This document shows positions 7,800-16,079 of a stretch of 48,253 nt of DNA, piece by piece (within the stretch, counting starts at the first letter, position 1; the number at the start of each line of letters is the position of its first letter). Location of the stretch: positions 1 through 48,253 of the forward strand of contig URCF01000015.1 of NCBI GenBank assembly GCA_900546365.1. Reading direction: 5' to 3'. The DNA is from an uncultured Porphyromonadaceae bacterium. GTDB taxonomy: Bacteria > Bacteroidota > Bacteroidia > Bacteroidales > Muribaculaceae. Below the pieces are notes generated by a model. That model searched no databases. It was given only the letters and a program-made list of their open reading frames with translations, and had not been told where the DNA came from. Position numbers and translations under genes: made by a program.

Positions 7800-8624
7800 A
7801 TGAAAACTACAGTGATCTCCACCATTGTGTGTGCGCTGGCGGCATTGACATCGATGCAGGCGTGGGCGCAGAGTAACATCAAGTCGGCATTTGACGCCAT
7901 CATCAATTGCAAGGATGCCCAGGTCAAAGAGCAGCACAGCCTTGACCGCAATCCCGAAACGGGCGAGAAAACCGGACAGAGCGATGTGTATTTCTTCACA
8001 CTCCCTGCCGACAAAATGAAGCTTGTGGACAATGCCGTGGCTTCATTCAAACGCGACGACAGCATGGCCTACGGTATATATAGCGGCACTCTGCGTGAGT
8101 CCGGCGAAATAGCTGTTGCTGCGGGCAAGGATGAGAGCCGGGCAGTTTATATCGGCGAGTCGGGAGATGACTATACCTATGCCTTGTTTCTCGCGCCCAG
8201 ATCTGAGGATCCGACGAGTACCTGGCGCTACGCCTACAGTATCAGCTACAAGCGGAGTAATGGCGAAGTAAAGGGAAAGATTGTGATCACCTACGCCACC
8301 ACGCTGCAATACCGCCAGGATCAGAAACAGAAGGCATATGAGCAGATGTTCAACATCCCATCGGTGTCCGGCTCCGGCACTTCATGGTTCAGCAAACTGA
8401 TGTCCTATTTCCAGTCGATGACAAGCGGCAGCACACAGGCGCGTGTGGCCTTGGCCACCAAAGCCTACGAGCTGATCAAAAAATCCAAAAACTATCCTGA
8501 TGTGACCGACACCGACAAGGATGCTGCGAGGGAAATCATCAAGTCCATGCTCAACGAGCGCAAATACAACACCGAGCCTGTGCTTCGCCAGCTACTCAAC
8601 TCTTGCCTTACGGCGTTGAAATAG
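7800..8624 (+). CDS. Secreted protein of unknown function in the sigma operon
   Basis: The 274-residue product starts with a signal peptide (KTTVISTIVCALAALTSMQAWAQ, cleavage after residue 23 or so) and has no lipobox. An ATG at 7767 is also in frame, but the ATG at 7800 puts the signal peptide at the N-terminus as expected. The body holds NIKSAFDAIINCKDAQVKEQHS and, near residues 75-110, a strand-rich section; the last third is helical (TKAYELIKKSKNYPDV, AAREIIKSMLNERKY). I do not recognise the family. Its place as third gene behind a sigma/anti-sigma pair suggests an envelope function under the same control. Confidence 0.7.
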   Translation: MKTTVISTIVCALAALTSMQAWAQSNIKSAFDAIINCKDAQVKEQHSLDRNPETGEKTGQSDVYFFTLPADKMKLVDNAVASFKRDDSMAYGIYSGTLRESGEIAVAAGKDESRAVYIGESGDDYTYALFLAPRSEDPTSTWRYAYSISYKRSNGEVKGKIVITYATTLQYRQDQKQKAYEQMFNIPSVSGSGTSWFSKLMSYFQSMTSGSTQARVALATKAYELIKKSKNYPDVTDTDKDAAREIIKSMLNERKYNTEPVLRQLLNSCLTALK

Positions 8625-8652
8625 CCAACAGCTTTTTACTCTTATATTTGTC

Positions 8653-8682
8653 TGTCACCCGGGGCTTCGGCATCGGGTGACA
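8653..8682. terminator. Nine-base-pair hairpin behind the sigma operon
   Basis: TGTCACCCG (8653-8661) pairs with CGGGTGACA (8674-8682) around a 12-base loop, 28 bases after the stop at 8624. Neither side has a long T run (only TTT on the plus strand), so it is a candidate terminator or RNA-stabilising stem, possibly shared with the leftward transcript. Confidence 0.45.
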
Positions 8683-8702
8683 TTTGCAATCAGGGCTCTT
8701 AT

Positions 8703-8966
8703 AAAAAAAAATTGCCCGCTGCCCCTTTCCATCAAGGAGCACCGGACTAAAGCCATAAGGCGTTTGATTTGTGATTCTAAAGATAGGATCAACGCTGACG
8801 CTGGTCCTATGGTAGAGATTATATCATACTTACATCTGTACCATAGTCGGCAATACGGTTGTCTCACGACAGTGTACACCGCTGTTGCCTTGGCCTTAGC
8901 CTTAGATTATGAAGTATAAGCGTAAAATTTGATTTTTCAGCTATAAGCGTGCAACAGGTACATTTT
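8703..8966 (-). ncRNA. Candidate structured non-coding RNA
   Basis: A complete leftward promoter (9002-8972) predicts a transcript starting near 8966. In it TGTAC plus TGTTGC pair with GCAACA plus GTACA (8873-8888 with 8951-8962), enclosing about 60 bases. CTATGGTA pairs with TACCATAG (8807-8814 with 8839-8846), extended by GAT/ATC. A third stem, ATAGGA with TCCTAT (8783-8788 with 8805-8810), competes with the second. A further stem (8720-8727 with 8734-8741) stands eight bases before a run of nine U at 8711-8703, a plausible end. The only leftward frame of note (8655-8879) has 74 residues of unconvincing composition. The RNA class is unknown; a 6S-like or lineage-specific RNA is possible. 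Confidence 0.45.
8915..8950. repeat. Two copies of TATAAGCGT
   Basis: TATAAGCGT occurs at 8915-8923 and 8942-8950, 27 bases apart, inside the loop closed by the first stem of the RNA candidate. The pair could be protein-binding or RNA-binding sites, or chance in an AT-rich stretch. Confidence 0.35.
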
Positions 8967-8971
8967 CGTTG

Positions 8972-9002
8972 CAAAGTTAAGCACATTTTTTGATATTGCA
9001 AA
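8972..9002 (-). promoter_or_regulatory. Leftward promoter in the 8625-9103 gap
   Basis: On the minus strand TTTG (9002-8999), a 19-base spacer and TAACTTTG (8979-8972) match the Bacteroidota consensus exactly. No annotated protein gene lies directly downstream in this direction, so it implies an RNA gene. Confidence 0.7.
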
Positions 9003-9046
9003 GCGAAAAGCCGATAATTAATTAATATCTTTCAATTCTGATAGAT

Positions 9047-9081
9047 TTTGTAACAATGTGGAGGATGTTTTTGTAATTTTG
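9047..9081 (+). promoter_or_regulatory. Promoter of the BASS transporter
   Basis: TTTG at 9047-9050 and TAATTTTG at 9074-9081 are separated by 23 bases, slightly long. The -7 box lies 22 bases before the ATG at 9104. It stands back to back with the leftward promoter at 8972-9002. Confidence 0.65.
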
Positions 9082-9103
9082 CCGCGTAAAAAATTGCATA
9101 GAA

Positions 9104-10012
9104 ATGTCACAGTTTCGTCAGCGGATCAAGCCGTTCATGCTACCGATAGCGATGGCAGGAGGAATGGTGTTTCATGAGTATATGGACAAGGTGCAGTTCC
9201 TTGCTCCGTATTTGATTTTCCTGATGTTGTTCATCACATTTTGCCGTATAAAGCCTCGTGAGATACGCATCACCGCGCTGTCGTGGAGCCTGCTGTCGGT
9301 GCAGGTGTTCGGCGCGTTGGCGGTGTATCTTGTGATGCTGCCGGTGGATGAAACAATCGCCCAGGGATTATTTATATGTGTGTTCTGTCCCACAGCTACA
9401 GCCGCGCCCGTAATCACCGGGATGTTGGGCGGAAGTGTACCCCGATTGGCCACATACTCCATCGTCAGCAATGTGGCTGTAGCGATTCTTGCCCCGGTGC
9501 TGTTCTCCCTGATGGGTGAGGGCGATGTGGAGTTTTTTGCCGCGTTCAGCTACATCGGCTGCAATGTTGTGCCGCTGATATTGCTTCCTCTTGCCGCGGC
9601 ATGGTTGATGATGGCCGTGGCACCCAAGGTGCATAAAGCTGTGGCCACCAAGCAGAGCGTGTCGTTCTATATCTGGGCGGTTTCGCTGTTCATAGTGGTG
9701 GGCAGGGCAGTGTCGTTCGTGATGGCGGAGCCGTCCGGCATGATACCCGAGATGGTGGTGATAGCCCTCGGAGCCGGAGTGGTGTGCTGCGCCCAGTTCT
9801 GGATAGGTCGCAGGATAGGCCGGCGCAACGGCGACAAAATCGCCGGGGCGCAGGGGCTCGGGCAGAAAAACACCGTGCTGGCTGTGTGGATGGCACTTAC
9901 CTATCTTCATCCGGTGGCCTCGGTGGGACCGGCGGCGTATATAGCGTGGCAGAACACCATCAACTCGCTGCAACTCTACTACAAGCAGCGCGAACCCAAA
10001 ACAAACCCCTGA
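9104..10012 (+). CDS. BASS-family (bile acid:sodium symporter-like) transporter
   Basis: The 302-residue protein has about nine hydrophobic segments. Motifs of the bile acid/sodium symporter superfamily are visible: CPTATAAPVITGMLGG near residues 97-112, where the helix crossing lies, and GQKNTVLAVWMALTYLHPVASVGPAAYIAWQNTINS near residues 253-288. Family members move bile acids, keto acids or other organic anions with sodium across the inner membrane. The real substrate cannot be told, and gut Bacteroidales carry several such proteins with unknown cargo. The following Crp-like gene, 40 bases on, might control it. Confidence 0.85.
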   Translation: MSQFRQRIKPFMLPIAMAGGMVFHEYMDKVQFLAPYLIFLMLFITFCRIKPREIRITALSWSLLSVQVFGALAVYLVMLPVDETIAQGLFICVFCPTATAAPVITGMLGGSVPRLATYSIVSNVAVAILAPVLFSLMGEGDVEFFAAFSYIGCNVVPLILLPLAAAWLMMAVAPKVHKAVATKQSVSFYIWAVSLFIVVGRAVSFVMAEPSGMIPEMVVIALGAGVVCCAQFWIGRRIGRRNGDKIAGAQGLGQKNTVLAVWMALTYLHPVASVGPAAYIAWQNTINSLQLYYKQREPKTNP

Positions 10013-10052
10013 GCGGAAGTGTTATTAAGTTAATACGATTTCAACTGAGCCG

Positions 10053-10736
10053 ATGAAAAGCATCTACGAAATATTAATGGCGCTTCCGCTGTTTCACGGA
10101 GTGAGCCGTCAGCGCATTATGCAAGTTGCCGAGTCCACGCGTTTTCATTTTCTGAAGTTTGCCGACGGAGAACCTATTGTGTCGCCAGGCGAGGAGTGCA
10201 CACATGTGAAGTTCATCATCTCCGGCAGCGCGAGAGTGTGCATGTCGGGGCGTGATTCACGCTTTCGGGTATGCCAGACCCTCGAGGCTCCCGATGTGGT
10301 GTTTCCCGACTTCCTGTTTGGTCGCGACACCCACTATCCCTGTTCGGTGACCGCCATCGGCGACACCGGGGTGCTTCAGATATCTAAGGCGGAGTATGTG
10401 AAGATACTCAGCACCGACGAAATATTTCTATACAATCTGCTCAACCATCTGAGCATGAACGCGCAGAAGTCGATTGACGGAGTGCTGGCCCTCACCACCG
10501 GCTCGCTTGAGCGGCGCATAGCATTCTGGGTTGTGGCGCTGACGCAACCCTCAGGCAAGGATATAGTGCTCGAGTGCCGCCACCGCGACCTCTACTCTCT
10601 GTTCGGGGTGCAGCGCAGCTCGTTCATGGCCACTTTGGATGCCATGGTGGAGGAGGGCCTTATCGGATACACCCCCAACCAAATATCCATCACCTCGCGC
10701 CGCGCGCTGGTGGATATGCTGCGCAAGAGCGAATAA
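10053..10736 (+). CDS. Crp/Fnr-family transcriptional regulator
   Basis: The 227-residue protein has an N-terminal cyclic-nucleotide-like beta-roll (about residues 10-125, with SPGEECTHVKFIISGSARV) and a C-terminal winged helix with the recognition region YSLFGVQRSSFMATLDAMVEEGLI near residues 182-205. No cysteine cluster for an iron-sulfur centre is present, so it is not an oxygen sensor of the Fnr type, and the residues that bind cAMP in E. coli Crp are not evident. The ligand is unknown. It follows the transporter on the same strand and is followed by the metG promoter. Confidence 0.87.
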   Translation: MKSIYEILMALPLFHGVSRQRIMQVAESTRFHFLKFADGEPIVSPGEECTHVKFIISGSARVCMSGRDSRFRVCQTLEAPDVVFPDFLFGRDTHYPCSVTAIGDTGVLQISKAEYVKILSTDEIFLYNLLNHLSMNAQKSIDGVLALTTGSLERRIAFWVVALTQPSGKDIVLECRHRDLYSLFGVQRSSFMATLDAMVEEGLIGYTPNQISITSRRALVDMLRKSE

Positions 10737-10749
10737 TTTAGCCGCTCGT

Positions 10750-10781
10750 GTTGATTGACACCGATATAATTGTTACCTTTG
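10750..10781 (+). promoter_or_regulatory. metG promoter
   Basis: GTTG at 10750-10753, a 20-base spacer and TACCTTTG at 10774-10781 fit the consensus. The expected transcription start leaves a leader of roughly 22 bases before the ATG at 10810 and excludes an in-frame TTG at 10801 as a good start. Confidence 0.7.
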
Positions 10782-10809
10782 CGCCTTAAAAGGAATACAA
10801 TTGTATCGT

Positions 10810-12852
10810 ATGGAAAAGAATTATAAGCGAACTCTGATAACCACCGCGCTCCCATACGCCAACGGCCCCGTGCATATCGGCCATCTGGCGGGAGTGTATG
10901 TTCCGGCAGATATATATGCCCGCTATCTGCGTTCCAACGGCAAGGATGTGCTTCTTGTCGGCGGCAGCGACGAGCATGGAGTGCCCATCACCATCAAGGC
11001 CCGCAAGGAGGGTGTCACCCCTCAGGATATCGTGGACCGCTACCACACCATCATCAAAAACTCCATGGAGGGGTTGGGAATATCGTTTGATGTGTATTCC
11101 CGCACCACTTCCGACATACACAGCCGCACTGCGAGCGAGTTTTTCAGCCGCCTCTACAACACCGGCAAGTTTATCGAGAAAACCTCCATGCAGCCCTACG
11201 ACGAGCAGGCGGGAGAGTTTCTCGCCGACCGCTATGTGGTGGGCACCTGCCCGCATTGCGGCAGCGACCGTGCCTACGGCGACCAGTGTGAGGCGTGCGG
11301 CACAAGTCTCAATGCCACCGACCTCATCAACCCCCATTCGGCATTGACCTCCGCCCCCGTGACTCTGAGGGAAACATCACACTGGTATCTGCCGCTCAAC
11401 GACTATCAGGATGCGCTGGGCAAATGGATTCTCGAAGGCCACAAGGAGTGGAAAACCAATGTTTACGGCCAGTGCAAATCGTGGCTCGACATGGGGCTGC
11501 AACCCCGCGCCGTGAGCCGTGACCTCAACTGGGGTGTGCCTGTGCCGGTGGAGGGCGCCGAAGGAAAGGTGCTCTATGTGTGGTTTGATGCCCCCATCGG
11601 ATACATATCCAACACCAAGGAGATACTGCCCGACAGCTGGGAGCAGTGGTGGAAGAGTCCGGAAAGCCGTGTGGTCAACTTCATAGGCAAGGATAATATC
11701 GTGTTCCACTGCATTGTGTTCCCGGCCATGCTTATGGCTTACGGCGATGGCTATCAGCTGCCCGACAATGTGCCGGCCAATGAGTTTCTCAACCTCGAGG
11801 GTGACAAGATTTCCACCTCCCGCAACTGGGCTGTGTGGCTCCACGAGTATCTCGAGGATTTCCCCGGCAAGCAGGATGTGCTCCGCTACGTGCTGACCGC
11901 CAACGCTCCCGAAACCAAGGACAACGACTTCACCTGGAGCGACTTCCAGGCCCGCAACAATAATGAGCTTGTGGCAATTCTCGGCAACTTTGTGAACCGT
12001 GCCATGGTGCTCACCAACAAATATTTCAATGGCATAGTGCCCGCGCCGGCGGAGCTTGAACCCGTTGACGAGGCTCTGTTTGCCGAGATTCTTGACATCA
12101 AGCAGCGTGTGGGTGAGAAACTTGACACATTCCATTTCCGCGACGCGCTCAAGGATGCTATGGATATGGCCCGCGCCGGCAACAAATACCTGCAGGAAAC
12201 CGAGCCTTGGAAAGTGGCCAAAACGGATATGGCACGTACCGCCACTGTGCTCTATTGTGCCTTGCAGCTCTGCGCCGACATGGCAGTGCTGTTTGAGCCG
12301 TTCATGCCGTTCATGGCCGGGAAGCTGCGCACCATGCTGGCTCTTGACAAGATGCCATGGGATGCCATCGGTGGCCGTGCCCTCGTGCCCGCCGGCACCA
12401 AGCTTGGCGAGCCGGAGCTGCTGTTTGAAAAAATCTCCGATGAGGCTATCGCCGCTCAGCTGCAGCGTCTTGCCGACATCAAGGAGCAGAACAAGATTGC
12501 ATCATGGAAGGCGCAGCCGCAGGCCGAGGATGTGGATTTCGATACATTCATGAAAGCCGACCTGCGTGTGGGCACTGTGCTTGAATGTGAACGTGTGCCC
12601 AAGGCCGACAAGCTTCTCAAATTCCTGATTGACGATGGATTGGAGCGTCGCACCATTGTGTCGGGCATAGCCAAATATTATGCTCCCGAGCAGCTGGTGG
12701 GCAAGCAGGTGGTGTTCATCGCCAATCTGCCGCCGCGCAAGCTCAAGGGAATAGTGAGTCAGGGTATGATACTGTCGGCCGAAAATGCCGACGGCTCCCT
12801 GGTGGTTATATCGCCCAGCGCACCTGTGACCCCCGGTGTGCAGGTAAAGTGA
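10810..12852 (+). CDS. metG: Methionyl-tRNA synthetase
   Basis: The 680-residue enzyme charges tRNA-Met with methionine. The class I signature HIGH is at residues 22-25, the zinc-binding insert shows CPHCG and CEACG near residues 140-160, and the KMSKS loop appears as KISTS in GDKISTSRNWAVW. The C-terminal 105 residues form a Trbp111-like tRNA-binding domain (DFDTFMKADLRVGTVLECERVPKADKLLKFLIDDG), as in the long dimeric form. Start at the ATG 10810 gives EKNYKRTLITTALPYANGP immediately before the HIGH motif, as in homologues. It has its own promoter and is followed after 35 bases by ansA. Confidence 0.97.
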   Translation: MEKNYKRTLITTALPYANGPVHIGHLAGVYVPADIYARYLRSNGKDVLLVGGSDEHGVPITIKARKEGVTPQDIVDRYHTIIKNSMEGLGISFDVYSRTTSDIHSRTASEFFSRLYNTGKFIEKTSMQPYDEQAGEFLADRYVVGTCPHCGSDRAYGDQCEACGTSLNATDLINPHSALTSAPVTLRETSHWYLPLNDYQDALGKWILEGHKEWKTNVYGQCKSWLDMGLQPRAVSRDLNWGVPVPVEGAEGKVLYVWFDAPIGYISNTKEILPDSWEQWWKSPESRVVNFIGKDNIVFHCIVFPAMLMAYGDGYQLPDNVPANEFLNLEGDKISTSRNWAVWLHEYLEDFPGKQDVLRYVLTANAPETKDNDFTWSDFQARNNNELVAILGNFVNRAMVLTNKYFNGIVPAPAELEPVDEALFAEILDIKQRVGEKLDTFHFRDALKDAMDMARAGNKYLQETEPWKVAKTDMARTATVLYCALQLCADMAVLFEPFMPFMAGKLRTMLALDKMPWDAIGGRALVPAGTKLGEPELLFEKISDEAIAAQLQRLADIKEQNKIASWKAQPQAEDVDFDTFMKADLRVGTVLECERVPKADKLLKFLIDDGLERRTIVSGIAKYYAPEQLVGKQVVFIANLPPRKLKGIVSQGMILSAENADGSLVVISPSAPVTPGVQVK

Positions 12853-12887
12853 TTGTTATTTAATATCTTATTCCACATTTCCCAGCA

Positions 12888-13925
12888 ATGTCAAAGCAAC
12901 CCCGCATACTGATAATATACACCGGCGGCACTATCGGAATGATAGAGAATCCTGCCACCGGCACATTGCAGCCTTTTGACTTTTCCCACCTGATGGAGAA
13001 TGTGCCTAAAGTCAAGATGCTCAATTATGTGATTGACAATGTGCAGTTTGAGGAGCCTATTGACTCTTCCGACATGGATCCGGGGCATTGGGTGAAGATA
13101 GCGCAGGCCATTGAGCAGGGGTATGACAAGTATGACGGCTTTGTGGTGCTTCACGGCACCGACACCATGGCCTATTCGGCTTCGGCGTTGTCGTTCATGC
13201 TCGAGAACCTTCGCAAACCTGTGATTATCACCGGTTCCCAGCTCCCTATCGGCGAGGTGCGCACCGACGGCGAGGAGAACCTTATCACCGCTCTCCAGAT
13301 TGCCGCAGCCACCAATGCCAATGGCGAGCCGATGGTGCAGGAGGTGGCGATATTGTTTGAGAACTATCTGTGGCGCGGCAACCGTTCCACCAAGATGAGC
13401 GCGGATAATTTCAACGCTTTCAAGAGCAACAATTATCCAGCCCTTGCCAAGATAGGGCTCGGAATACATTTCAATGAGGACGCGCTGTATCGCCATCACG
13501 ACCATAATGATGAGGGGTTGAAGGTGAACAGCAAGCTCGACACCGGAGTGATGTTCGTGGACCTGTTTCCCGGGATGAGGGCTGAAACATTGCGCCACCA
13601 GCTGGCCACCCCCGGCATCAAGGGGATAGTGCTCAAAACCTACGGCGCGGGCAATGCCCCGACAGCACCGTGGTTCACCGAGGCCATAAGCGATGTGGTG
13701 GCGCAAGGTAAGGTGGTGCTCAATGTGACCCAGTGCGTCAACGGCGCGGTGCATAAACGGTATGTGTCGGCCGACACCATGGCCAATGCCGGAGTGGTGT
13801 CGGGCCGCGACATGACAGCCGAGGCGGCCATTACCAAGCTTATGTATCTCTTCGGATTGGGACTTGATGCACCGCAAGTGTTGGAACAGCTGGGCCGCTC
13901 GCTGTGTGGAGAAGTTTCAATATGA
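12888..13925 (+). CDS. ansA: Type I L-asparaginase
   Basis: The 345-residue protein hydrolyses asparagine to aspartate and ammonia. The two threonine motifs of the family are clear: YTGGTIGM at about residues 11-18 and HGTDTMAYSASALSF near 86-100, and the conserved GSQLPIGEVRTDGEENL follows. There is no signal peptide, so it is the cytosolic type I enzyme rather than the periplasmic high-affinity form. The next gene starts 10 bases after its stop. No promoter is seen in the 35 bases after metG, so the two are probably co-transcribed. Confidence 0.93.
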   Translation: MSKQPRILIIYTGGTIGMIENPATGTLQPFDFSHLMENVPKVKMLNYVIDNVQFEEPIDSSDMDPGHWVKIAQAIEQGYDKYDGFVVLHGTDTMAYSASALSFMLENLRKPVIITGSQLPIGEVRTDGEENLITALQIAAATNANGEPMVQEVAILFENYLWRGNRSTKMSADNFNAFKSNNYPALAKIGLGIHFNEDALYRHHDHNDEGLKVNSKLDTGVMFVDLFPGMRAETLRHQLATPGIKGIVLKTYGAGNAPTAPWFTEAISDVVAQGKVVLNVTQCVNGAVHKRYVSADTMANAGVVSGRDMTAEAAITKLMYLFGLGLDAPQVLEQLGRSLCGEVSI

Positions 13926-13935
13926 ATCTCTTTGT

Positions 13936-14805
13936 ATGGATAGCAACAACAACGAACCAAGAATAATCAACGGTGTGGAGGTGCGCCCCTACATCCTCAC
14001 TCCTGAGCAGATTATGGAGATGGTGAAGCCGCTGGCCAACCATCCCAAGTTGGTGCGCAGGCTGATGAGGATGCTGAAGATGGATGGCGTGAACAATCTT
14101 CATCTCCATAACTATAACACCCCCGGGGTGGAGTTTACCACCGGCATCCTCAACGAACTCGACATCAAGCTGAGGGTGGACAATGAGGAGCAGCTCGCCG
14201 CCATGGGTAGCGAGCCGTTCATCACCGTGAGCAACCATCCTTTCGGTGCGCTCGACGGGATTGCTCTTATCAATGTGGTGGGTAAATACCGTCCTGATTT
14301 CAAGGTGATGGTCAACATGATATTGAACCATATCACAGCCATGCGCCCCAATTTCATAGCCGTGGACGCTCTCCAGAGCGATGATCCCAAGAAAAAGGCG
14401 GTGTCGATGAAAGGTATCAAGGAGGCTATCGACCAGGTGCGCTCAGGCAAGCCGCTGGGATTTTTCCCGGCCGGTGCCGTGTCGAAAATCAATGGCCGCC
14501 TGCAGCTCGAGGACCGTCAGTGGCAACCCACTGTGGTGCGTCTGGTCAAGCAGCTCGGAGTGCCTGTGGTGCCGATTTATTTCCACGGCAGCAATTCGTG
14601 GTGGTTCAACCTCTTGGGACGCATATCATGGCAGTTGCGCACATTGCGTCTCCCGGCCGAAGTGTTTGGCAAACGCCACAAAACCATCCATCTCTCCGTG
14701 GGCACACCCATCACTCCCGAGCAGATCAAGGCCCACGCTGGCTCCATAGAGGAGCTTGGGGAATATCTCAAACAGCAAACCTACAGACTGCGTTCATGCA
14801 AATAA
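13936..14805 (+). CDS. PlsC-like acyltransferase (COG3176-type)
   Basis: From the ATG at 13936 the product has 289 residues. The acyltransferase signature is NHPFGALDG, with H101 and D107, the HxxxxxD spacing seen in hemolysin-like or OlsA-like acyltransferases rather than the HxxxxD of classic PlsC. FFPAGAVSKINGRLQLEDRQW near residues 175-195 is the second conserved block, and GVPVVPIYFHGSNSWWFNLLG the third. It probably transfers an acyl chain to a lysolipid, which might include glycine or ornithine lipids of Bacteroidota, but no partner N-acyltransferase gene is adjacent. An upstream in-frame ATG at 13864 lies inside ansA and is unlikely. Confidence 0.82.
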   Translation: MDSNNNEPRIINGVEVRPYILTPEQIMEMVKPLANHPKLVRRLMRMLKMDGVNNLHLHNYNTPGVEFTTGILNELDIKLRVDNEEQLAAMGSEPFITVSNHPFGALDGIALINVVGKYRPDFKVMVNMILNHITAMRPNFIAVDALQSDDPKKKAVSMKGIKEAIDQVRSGKPLGFFPAGAVSKINGRLQLEDRQWQPTVVRLVKQLGVPVVPIYFHGSNSWWFNLLGRISWQLRTLRLPAEVFGKRHKTIHLSVGTPITPEQIKAHAGSIEELGEYLKQQTYRLRSCK

Positions 14806-16025
14806 ATGACGACATATCGCCTGAAGTGCAGCAAGCCAAGATGCGTTTCTCAATCATCGGCAACGCTCCCGCGCTCACTGCCGCTGTGCAACGGGCCATC
14901 AAGGTGGCGCCAATCGACCTGTCGGTGCTCGTGACCGGCGAGAGTGGTGTGGGAAAAGAGTTTTTCCCTAAGATCATCCATGCCTACAGCTCGCGCAAGC
15001 ATGCACGCTATATCGCTGTCAACTGCGGTGCTATCCCTGAAGGCACCATCGATTCCGAGCTGTTCGGCCACGAGAAAGGTGCGTTCACCGGGGCTATCTC
15101 GGCCCGAAAGGGGTATTTTGAGGAGGCCGACGGCGGCACTATTTTTCTGGACGAGGTGGCGGAGCTGCCACTCACCACACAGGCGCGTCTGCTGAGGGTG
15201 CTGGAGAACGGCGAGTTTCTCAAGGTGGGCTCCTCCACAGTGCAGCGCACCAATGTGCGGATAGTGGCCGCCACCAATGTGGATATGCTCAAGGCTGTGG
15301 CAGAAGGGAAATTCCGCGAAGACCTGTTCTACCGTCTTTCCACAGTGCAGATTCAGGTGCCCCCGTTGCGCAGCAGGGGGAACGACATAGTGCTGCTTGC
15401 CCGCAAGTTTGCCGCGGATTTCGCCGAACGCTACCGCACTCCGGCCATCACCCTGAGCGACGATGCGCGGCGTGTGCTCCTTCATTACAGCTGGCCCGGC
15501 AATGTGCGCCAGCTCAAGAATGTGATGGAGCAGACATCATTGTTTCAGGCAGGTATGGAGGTGAGTGCCGACGATCTGCACCGCTATCTGCCGTCCGACA
15601 CCACAGGGTTCGCTCCTGCGGTGGCTCATCCCGACCACAGCTATGCCCAGGAGCGGGAGATACTGTTCAACATGATTTTCCGCATGCAGCGCGAGATTGA
15701 CTCCCTGCGGTCGCAGCTTTCGGAGCAGAAACCTCAGCATGAGTCGCCGCTGATTGATATGCCACGGTCGCTGGTGGCCGTCAACCGCACGCCGGATTCG
15801 TTGCGTCCCGCCCCTATAGATGTGGATGTGAGTGAGGTGACCACTAATGAAGTGGAGCTGAATCCCGACAGCTCCATACAGTCGATGACCCTCGAGGACA
15901 CCGAGCGTGAGACAATACGCCGTGTGCTCGAAAAACATTCCGGACGCCGCAAGGCTGCCGCCAAGGAACTCAATATCTCCGAGCGCACATTGTACCGCAA
16001 AATCAAGGAGTACAACCTTGAATAG
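14796..16025 (+). CDS. Sigma-54-dependent activator without receiver domain
   Basis: The 409-residue protein is an AAA+ enhancer-binding protein: Walker A GESGVGKE at 48-55, the sigma-54 contact loop GAFTGA at 95-100, Walker B around GGTIFLDE, and the arginine-finger region FREDLFYRLS. A linker of about 90 residues, partly coiled (IFRMQREIDSLRSQLSEQ), leads to a Fis-type helix-turn-helix at the end (HSGRRKAAAKELNISERTLYRKIKEY). No receiver or sensory domain precedes the ATPase, so activity must be set by level or partner proteins. The open frame extends to 14520, but that part overlaps the acyltransferase and is not sigma-54-activator-like. The ATG at 14796 gives a ten-base overlap. Confidence 0.9.
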   Translation: MQINDDISPEVQQAKMRFSIIGNAPALTAAVQRAIKVAPIDLSVLVTGESGVGKEFFPKIIHAYSSRKHARYIAVNCGAIPEGTIDSELFGHEKGAFTGAISARKGYFEEADGGTIFLDEVAELPLTTQARLLRVLENGEFLKVGSSTVQRTNVRIVAATNVDMLKAVAEGKFREDLFYRLSTVQIQVPPLRSRGNDIVLLARKFAADFAERYRTPAITLSDDARRVLLHYSWPGNVRQLKNVMEQTSLFQAGMEVSADDLHRYLPSDTTGFAPAVAHPDHSYAQEREILFNMIFRMQREIDSLRSQLSEQKPQHESPLIDMPRSLVAVNRTPDSLRPAPIDVDVSEVTTNEVELNPDSSIQSMTLEDTERETIRRVLEKHSGRRKAAAKELNISERTLYRKIKEYNLE

Positions 16026-16028
16026 TCT

Positions 16029-16060
16029 GTTGGCGTTGTCGCGGATTTTGATTAATTTTG
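16029..16060 (+). promoter_or_regulatory. Promoter of the nonulosonate genes
   Basis: GTTG at 16029-16032, a 20-base spacer and TAATTTTG at 16053-16060 fit the housekeeping consensus. The expected leader before the ATG at 16080 is about 13 bases. I looked for a sigma-54 GG-N10-GC pair here and did not find one. Confidence 0.65.
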
Positions 16061-16079
16061 TGGGGTAATATATCATGAT

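Noticed and set aside
8677..8919. Open frame of 80 codons on the plus strand in the 8625-9103 gap
   Set aside because: No promoter or start context, unusual composition, and it runs through the stems of the RNA candidate.
12891..13877. Long open frame of 328 codons on the minus strand
   Set aside because: It lies wholly opposite ansA, whose motifs are clear. High GC at third positions leaves antisense frames open, and the translated sequence is His/Gly-rich without a domain.
14520..14795. N-terminal extension of the sigma-54 activator by 92 codons
   Set aside because: This part overlaps the acyltransferase in another frame and has no receiver-domain pattern; the ATG at 14796 gives the normal short overlap.
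16029..16079. Sigma-54 (-24/-12) promoter before the nonulosonate genes
   Set aside because: TTGGCG is present, but no GC dinucleotide lies ten bases after the GG; the housekeeping-type boxes explain the site better.
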